The position numbers and the translations under genes are program-made. A stretch of 8,302 bases of DNA from DATHWB01 sp035544575 (GTDB lineage Bacteria; Actinomycetota; Acidimicrobiia; Spongiisociales; ZC4RG35), in assembly GCA_035544575.1 (NCBI GenBank), contig DATKEC010000074.1, positions 1-8,302 on the forward strand, given 5' to 3'. Shown one piece after another: positions 5,936 through 8,302 of the stretch. Numbering within the stretch: position 1 is the stretch's first letter; the number at the start of each line of letters is the position of its first letter. The notes under the pieces were generated by a model, which was not told the origin of the DNA, did no database searches, and saw only the letters and a list, made by a program, of their open reading frames with translations.

Positions 5936-6637
5936 TCATCCATCGAGCTGGAGCGATGAAGGTCTGGCTGGCGGGAATGTCAGGGTGCGGGCCACTACTT
6001 CCGAGGCGACTTCCACGAGGAGCCGATCGTGGGACCAGGCGTGAGCCCGGAGGACTTCGACGGCGGACCCTGCATCGATCCCCATCTGGGCCATGACCAA
6101 GCCCGTCGCTTGATGGAACGTGTCGTGGTCGGCTGGCTGGTCTAGGAAGCGCGGCTGCTTACCGAGAGAGTCCAATAAGAGTGAACTGAGTTCACTTGCG
6201 ATGTGTTCGGCGTCGGCGATGGTCTCGGGCGTGATGGTGCCGTGTCGGTCTTGGAGGTTGAGCGTGGCGAAAGTGGTCCCTTCCACTTGACAGGCAATGC
6301 CGGCGATGGCTCGGTAGCCGATGGCATGGGCCTTGGCGGATAGCCGGGGCCATGGGTTGGTGTGGGAGGGAGCAGTTTCTCCGGTGGCAGAGTTCCCGGT
6401 CACTGCGGCGTCGAAGCATGGCCCCTCCTGCAGAGTGAACTCCCATTCGTCCACGCTGCGGGCGTCGTCCGACGAGGAACACAAGCGAACCTGATCGGAG
6501 GCTCCGAGAAAGGAAATGGTGATGTCGCTGACGCCCAGCACCCGGGCGCAGTCCGCGGCCAAGGAGCTGGGTAGTCCAGGCTCGTCCCAGGTTGCGAATG
6601 ATTCATGCAAAGCGTGCAGATCCGAAACGCTGATCAT
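5936..6637 (-). CDS. GAF-ANTAR regulator, second of cluster
   Basis: A 233-residue protein with an N-terminal GAF sensor domain (about 20-155; signature LQEGPCFDA at 69-77 and IAGIACQVEG..FATLNLQDR at about 111-131) and a C-terminal ANTAR domain (about 165-225: FHQATGLVMAQMG, then EVLRAHAWSHDR and VEVASEVVARTLTF). ANTAR domains bind RNA hairpins and act as antiterminators; the GAF domain would sense a small ligand or redox state, unknown here. The start is firm: its ATG (6637) overlaps the STAS stop by four bases (ATGA), with AGGAGG at 6648-6653 inside the end of the STAS gene. Translation is therefore probably coupled, implying that the two products work together or in fixed ratio. It is the last gene of the cluster. 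Confidence 0.93.
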   Translation of the reverse strand: MISVSDLHALHESFATWDEPGLPSSLAADCARVLGVSDITISFLGASDQVRLCSSSDDARSVDEWEFTLQEGPCFDAAVTGNSATGETAPSHTNPWPRLSAKAHAIGYRAIAGIACQVEGTTFATLNLQDRHGTITPETIADAEHIASELSSLLLDSLGKQPRFLDQPADHDTFHQATGLVMAQMGIDAGSAVEVLRAHAWSHDRLLVEVASEVVARTLTFPPARPSSLQLDG

Positions 6638-7014
6638 CGGTTGGCCCCCTCCTCGATCATGGAGTCCAAACCAACCAGTTCGAGCAGTCGGCGCACGTGC
6701 GTCGACGGTTCCCGCACGGTGATCGTCTCGGGACCGTGGCCATCGACCGCGGTGAGAAGGGAGTGGAGGCCCGTCGAGTCCATGAACTTCAGCTCGGGGA
6801 GCAGGTAGACGATGCTCGGGGGATGACCACTGTTCCGGCTCGGATCGTTGTAGGACTCAAGCTGCTGTTTCAGTATCGGGGCGGTGGCGAGATCCAGTTC
6901 GCCACGCACCTCGACCAGCAAAGCGGATGGTCCGTCGCTTCTCACCGAAACGGCGAGAGGAGGAAAGTCGCAACCTGAGTGCTCTAGTGTGGCTTCGAAA
7001 TTTCTGTGAGTCAT
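6634..7014 (-). CDS. STAS-domain anti-sigma factor antagonist
   Basis: A 126-residue stand-alone STAS protein of the SpoIIAA/RsbV type. It has EVRGELDLATAPILKQQLE (35-53) and the loop with the phosphorylatable serine, F77-M-D-S80-T-G-L, followed by the helix HSLLTAV. In partner switching the unphosphorylated protein binds an anti-sigma ATPase and frees the sigma factor; the ATPase at 4246-4626 is a candidate partner, though not adjacent. Residues 56-67 (NDPSRNSGHPPS) form a longer polar insert than usual before the central strand. The ATG at 7014 is set by AGGGAG 8 nt upstream. It sits between two GAF-ANTAR genes, 116 bp after the first and overlapping the second by 4 bp. Inverted repeats in the leader may control its translation. 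Confidence 0.93.
   Translation of the reverse strand: MTHRNFEATLEHSGCDFPPLAVSVRSDGPSALLVEVRGELDLATAPILKQQLESYNDPSRNSGHPPSIVYLLPELKFMDSTGLHSLLTAVDGHGPETITVREPSTHVRRLLELVGLDSMIEEGANR
6648..6653 (-). promoter_or_regulatory. Ribosome-binding site of the second GAF-ANTAR gene inside the STAS gene
   Basis: AGGAGG, followed by more G, lies 10 nt before the ATG at 6637 and within the last codons of the STAS gene. With the ATGA stop/start overlap it indicates translational coupling. Confidence 0.65.
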
Positions 7015-7015
7015 G

Positions 7016-7048
7016 TCCTGGTCTCCCTGTGGTCAGGGTCTGCCAGGA
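7016..7048 (-). promoter_or_regulatory. Inverted repeats that could sequester the STAS ribosome-binding site
   Basis: Read as mRNA, TCCTGG (7048-7043) can pair with CCAGGA (7021-7016). Nested inside, CCCTG (7038-7034) pairs with CAGGG (7029-7025) around the loop ACCA. The Shine-Dalgarno AGGGAG (7028-7023) is half in the inner stem and half in the internal loop, and the outer stem ends one base before the ATG. A rival hairpin, GTCTGC (7060-7055) with GCAGAC (7043-7038), 11-nt loop, cannot form at the same time without a pseudoknot. The pairing is seen; switching is inferred. Confidence 0.45.
7023..7028 (-). promoter_or_regulatory. Ribosome-binding site of the STAS gene
   Basis: AGGGAG, 8 nt before the ATG at 7014. 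It falls within the nested inverted repeats described for 7016-7048. Confidence 0.7.
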
Positions 7049-7062
7049 TCTAGAGCAGACTC

Positions 7063-7104
7063 GGTTGGTTGTGCTTGTTGCCAACCCTACAGGCACTTCC
7101 AACC
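7063..7104 (-). repeat. Three hexamers at 18-bp period upstream of the STAS gene
   Basis: On the minus strand: GGTTGG (7104-7099), 12 nt, GGTTGG (7086-7081), 12 nt, CCAACC (7068-7063). The first two are direct repeats and the third is their complement, so either could pair with it. TAGGGT (7089-7084), a possible -10 box, overlaps the middle copy, so these could be operators instead of RNA elements. Confidence 0.45.
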
Positions 7105-7130
7105 TATCGAGCGGAACGCGAAAAGGACCG

Positions 7131-7862
7131 CTAACTGTCAGATCTGAGCTGGTGTGCTGAGAGATCGCCAGAGACGATGGCGACGGCCACGTCCCGTAGC
7201 CGCTTGTTGTTGTCTCGGGCATACTGCCGGATGCGAGCGAAAGCCTCGTCCATGCTCAGACCCCCCTGAGCGACGACCCCTTTGGCCTGCTCCATCACCA
7301 CTCGCGTCTCGAGAGCCGTCCGGAGCTGGGAGATCACCGTCCGGTCGTCGACGGTCAACCGGTCCTGGAGAATGGCGATGGTGGCCAGGTCCGCCAGGGC
7401 TTGCGCGACGGCGAGATCCGCGTCCGTAGGGCCTTCGGGTTCTGTCAGAAACAGGTCGAGCGCCCCTAGCCGCTGGTCGCGCAGGCGCATCGGAACCGCC
7501 GCTACGGCTCGGAATCCCGCGGTTCGGGCCGCCTCCGCGAACTCCGGCCATCTGTTCCTTGCCTCGGAATCGGCCAGCGTTCCTGAATGCACGGGCCGAC
7601 CGGTACGAAACGACTCCGAACCTGGACCTCCGTCATTCTCGAGCTCCAGCAGCTCGAGGACATGCGTCTCTTCATTGCTCGCCGCAGCCACCCGTAGCAC
7701 GCCGTTCCCGTCGGTGAGCAACAATGCCGCCTGGGCCACGTTCAACAGTTCAATGCAGCTGCCCAGGAGTTCATGGAACAAGTCGACGACGTCGAAGTCC
7801 GATACCAGCGTGTCAGCCATGCTGATCAACGTCGCGACCAAGCGATCGTCTCGCGATGCCAT
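7131..7862 (-). CDS. GAF-ANTAR regulator, first of cluster
   Basis: A 243-residue protein with a GAF sensor domain (about 15-165: LISMADTLVSDFDVVDL, AALLLTDGNGVLRVAAASNEE, RWPEFAEAARTAGF, VPMRLRDQRLGALDLF) and a C-terminal ANTAR domain (about 175-235: LETRVVMEQAKGVVAQ, DEAFARIRQYARDNNKRL, DVAVAIVSG). It is expected to be a cytosolic, ligand-responsive RNA-binding antiterminator. The GPC motif usual in this GAF group is GPG here (79-81), so any cysteine-based sensing is lost. The ATG at 7862 matches where family members begin; the open frame continues 71 codons upstream, but that part is antisense to the conserved YdeI gene and is rejected. An in-frame TTG at 7916 is a less likely start. It is the first gene of the minus-strand cluster. 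Confidence 0.92.
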   Translation of the reverse strand: MASRDDRLVATLISMADTLVSDFDVVDLFHELLGSCIELLNVAQAALLLTDGNGVLRVAAASNEETHVLELLELENDGGPGSESFRTGRPVHSGTLADSEARNRWPEFAEAARTAGFRAVAAVPMRLRDQRLGALDLFLTEPEGPTDADLAVAQALADLATIAILQDRLTVDDRTVISQLRTALETRVVMEQAKGVVAQGGLSMDEAFARIRQYARDNNKRLRDVAVAIVSGDLSAHQLRSDS

Positions 7863-7863
7863 C

Positions 7864-7893
7864 GGTCCAAGGCTAGAGGGATTTGCCTTGACC
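7864..7893 (-). repeat. Inverted repeat abutting the first GAF-ANTAR start codon
   Basis: GGTCAAGGC (7893-7885) pairs with GCCTT plus GACC (7873-7864, one bulged base), 9 bp in all, with an 11-nt loop; it ends one base before the ATG at 7862. CCTTGGCC (7918-7911) could pair with the same left arm as an alternative. It overlaps the candidate -10 box at 7870-7875, so it is either an operator in DNA or a leader hairpin, not both. Confidence 0.4.
7870..7875 (-). promoter_or_regulatory. Candidate -10 box for the first GAF-ANTAR gene
   Basis: TAGCCT with 7 nt before the ATG at 7862, fitting a leaderless transcript or one with a one-base leader. The only Shine-Dalgarno-like bases are GGA close to the start. 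Confidence 0.35.
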
Positions 7894-7959
7894 TCCCCGG
7901 TGATCCTGCCGGCCAAGGTACTCCGGAGCGGGTCGGCTCTTCGTGCCTGGTCAACTCCG

Positions 7960-7965
7960 TAATGT
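7960..7965 (+). promoter_or_regulatory. Candidate -10 box for leaderless YdeI-like transcript
   Basis: TAATGT, the most A/T-rich hexamer nearby, ends 6 nt before the ATG at 7972. No Shine-Dalgarno is present. The in-frame TAA at 7960-7962 rules out a longer protein. Confidence 0.45.
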
Positions 7966-7971
7966 TGTTCG

Positions 7972-8302
7972 ATGACTCGGATCGCCGACCTGGGAGTCCC
8001 GCCGTCGCCGAACGGCAAGGAAGTCTTCACTCCTCCGAGCCGGGCCGGATGGCGTTCGTGGCTGGCCATGAACAATGGACGTCAACACGGCCTGTGGATC
8101 GTGTATCGCAAGAAGTCGAGCCCTCTGCTCGGCCCCGACTACGGCGACCTCGTCGAGGAGGCCTTGTGCTACGGGTGGATCGACAGTCAGCTTCGACGAA
8201 TCGACGACGACCGCCAGATGCAGTGGTTCTCCCCACGGCGACCGGGCGGGATCTGGTCTGCTCCGAACAAGGCGCGTATCGCCCGCCTGGCAGGCGAGGG
8301 GC
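7972..8302 (+). CDS. YdeI/OmpD-associated family protein (partial, C-terminus beyond right edge)
   Basis: The first 110 residues of a protein of the YdeI/OmpD-associated family, some members of which are annotated as bacteriocin-protection proteins; the biochemical role is not established. Family signatures are in order: F19 followed by a W27-W30-L31 helix region, HGLWIVYRKK (39-48), the hallmark EEALCYGWID (62-71), RRIDDD (75-80), FSPRRPGGIWSAPNKARI (86-103). It is probably soluble and cytosolic, with no signal peptide. Full-length family members are usually about 190-200 residues, so roughly half is visible. It diverges from the GAF-ANTAR cluster across 109 bp. The start is bounded by an in-frame stop at 7960-7962, and it appears leaderless. 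Confidence 0.9.
   Translation, partial: MTRIADLGVPPSPNGKEVFTPPSRAGWRSWLAMNNGRQHGLWIVYRKKSSPLLGPDYGDLVEEALCYGWIDSQLRRIDDDRQMQWFSPRRPGGIWSAPNKARIARLAGEG

Noticed and set aside
4246..7014. A complete Rsb-type sigma-B regulatory operon
   Set aside because: ATPase and STAS genes are not adjacent, and neither a sigma factor nor a PP2C phosphatase is in the window.
7015..7130. Canonical ANTAR dual-hexaloop RNA target
   Set aside because: Hairpins are present, but none has a six-base loop with A at position 1 and G at position 4.
7863..8075. 71-codon upstream extension of the first GAF-ANTAR gene
   Set aside because: Antisense to the conserved YdeI-like coding region; family members begin at the ATG at 7862.

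Overview
This is a high-GC, gene-dense window. The third codon positions are G/C-rich, and the gene families (paired GAF-ANTAR regulators, RsbW-type ATPase, STAS antagonist, an actinobacterial HNH family) suggest a member of the Actinomycetota. No rRNA or tRNA gene is present to place it more exactly. I support ten protein-coding genes. Two run off the window: an ExeM/NucH-type extracellular nuclease at the left edge and a YdeI/OmpD-associated protein at the right edge. I saw no insertion sequence, CRISPR array, tRNA or phage gene.

Layout: (1) 1-1846, minus strand, the N-terminal 615 residues of a secreted nuclease: signal peptide, lamin-tail-like domain, OB-fold, start of the endonuclease/exonuclease/phosphatase domain. 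(2) 1948-2310, minus, a small HNH-fold protein whose domain has no histidine. (3) 2419-2649, plus, a small acidic orphan, divergent from the HNH gene across a 108-bp region with an 8-bp inverted repeat. (4) 2931-3326, plus, a small secreted orphan, ending at a strong bidirectional terminator hairpin. (5) 3432-4190, minus, a class I SAM methyltransferase. (6) 4246-4626, minus, an RsbW-type anti-sigma ATPase. (7) 4627-5030, an apparently non-coding stretch, then a plus-strand lipoprotein at 5031-5756. (8) 5936-7862, minus, a three-gene regulatory cluster: GAF-ANTAR, STAS, GAF-ANTAR. (9) 7972 to the right edge, plus, the YdeI-like gene.

Functionally, the right half carries several parts of a stress or signal-transduction network. 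These are an ATPase of the anti-sigma class, a STAS antagonist with the phosphorylatable serine, and two GAF-ANTAR proteins expected to sense a signal and bind RNA as antiterminators. No sigma factor and no PP2C phosphatase is visible here, so the circuit is incomplete within the window.

The two most interesting signals are not genes. First, all five starts with no convincing Shine-Dalgarno sequence at the usual spacing have a TAnnnT hexamer 6 or 7 bases upstream of the start codon, as in leaderless actinobacterial transcripts; most of the genes without this hexamer have a good ribosome-binding site. Second, the 116-bp gap before the STAS gene holds nested and competing inverted repeats, one of which would bury that gene's ribosome-binding site. 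It lies between two genes for RNA-binding ANTAR proteins.
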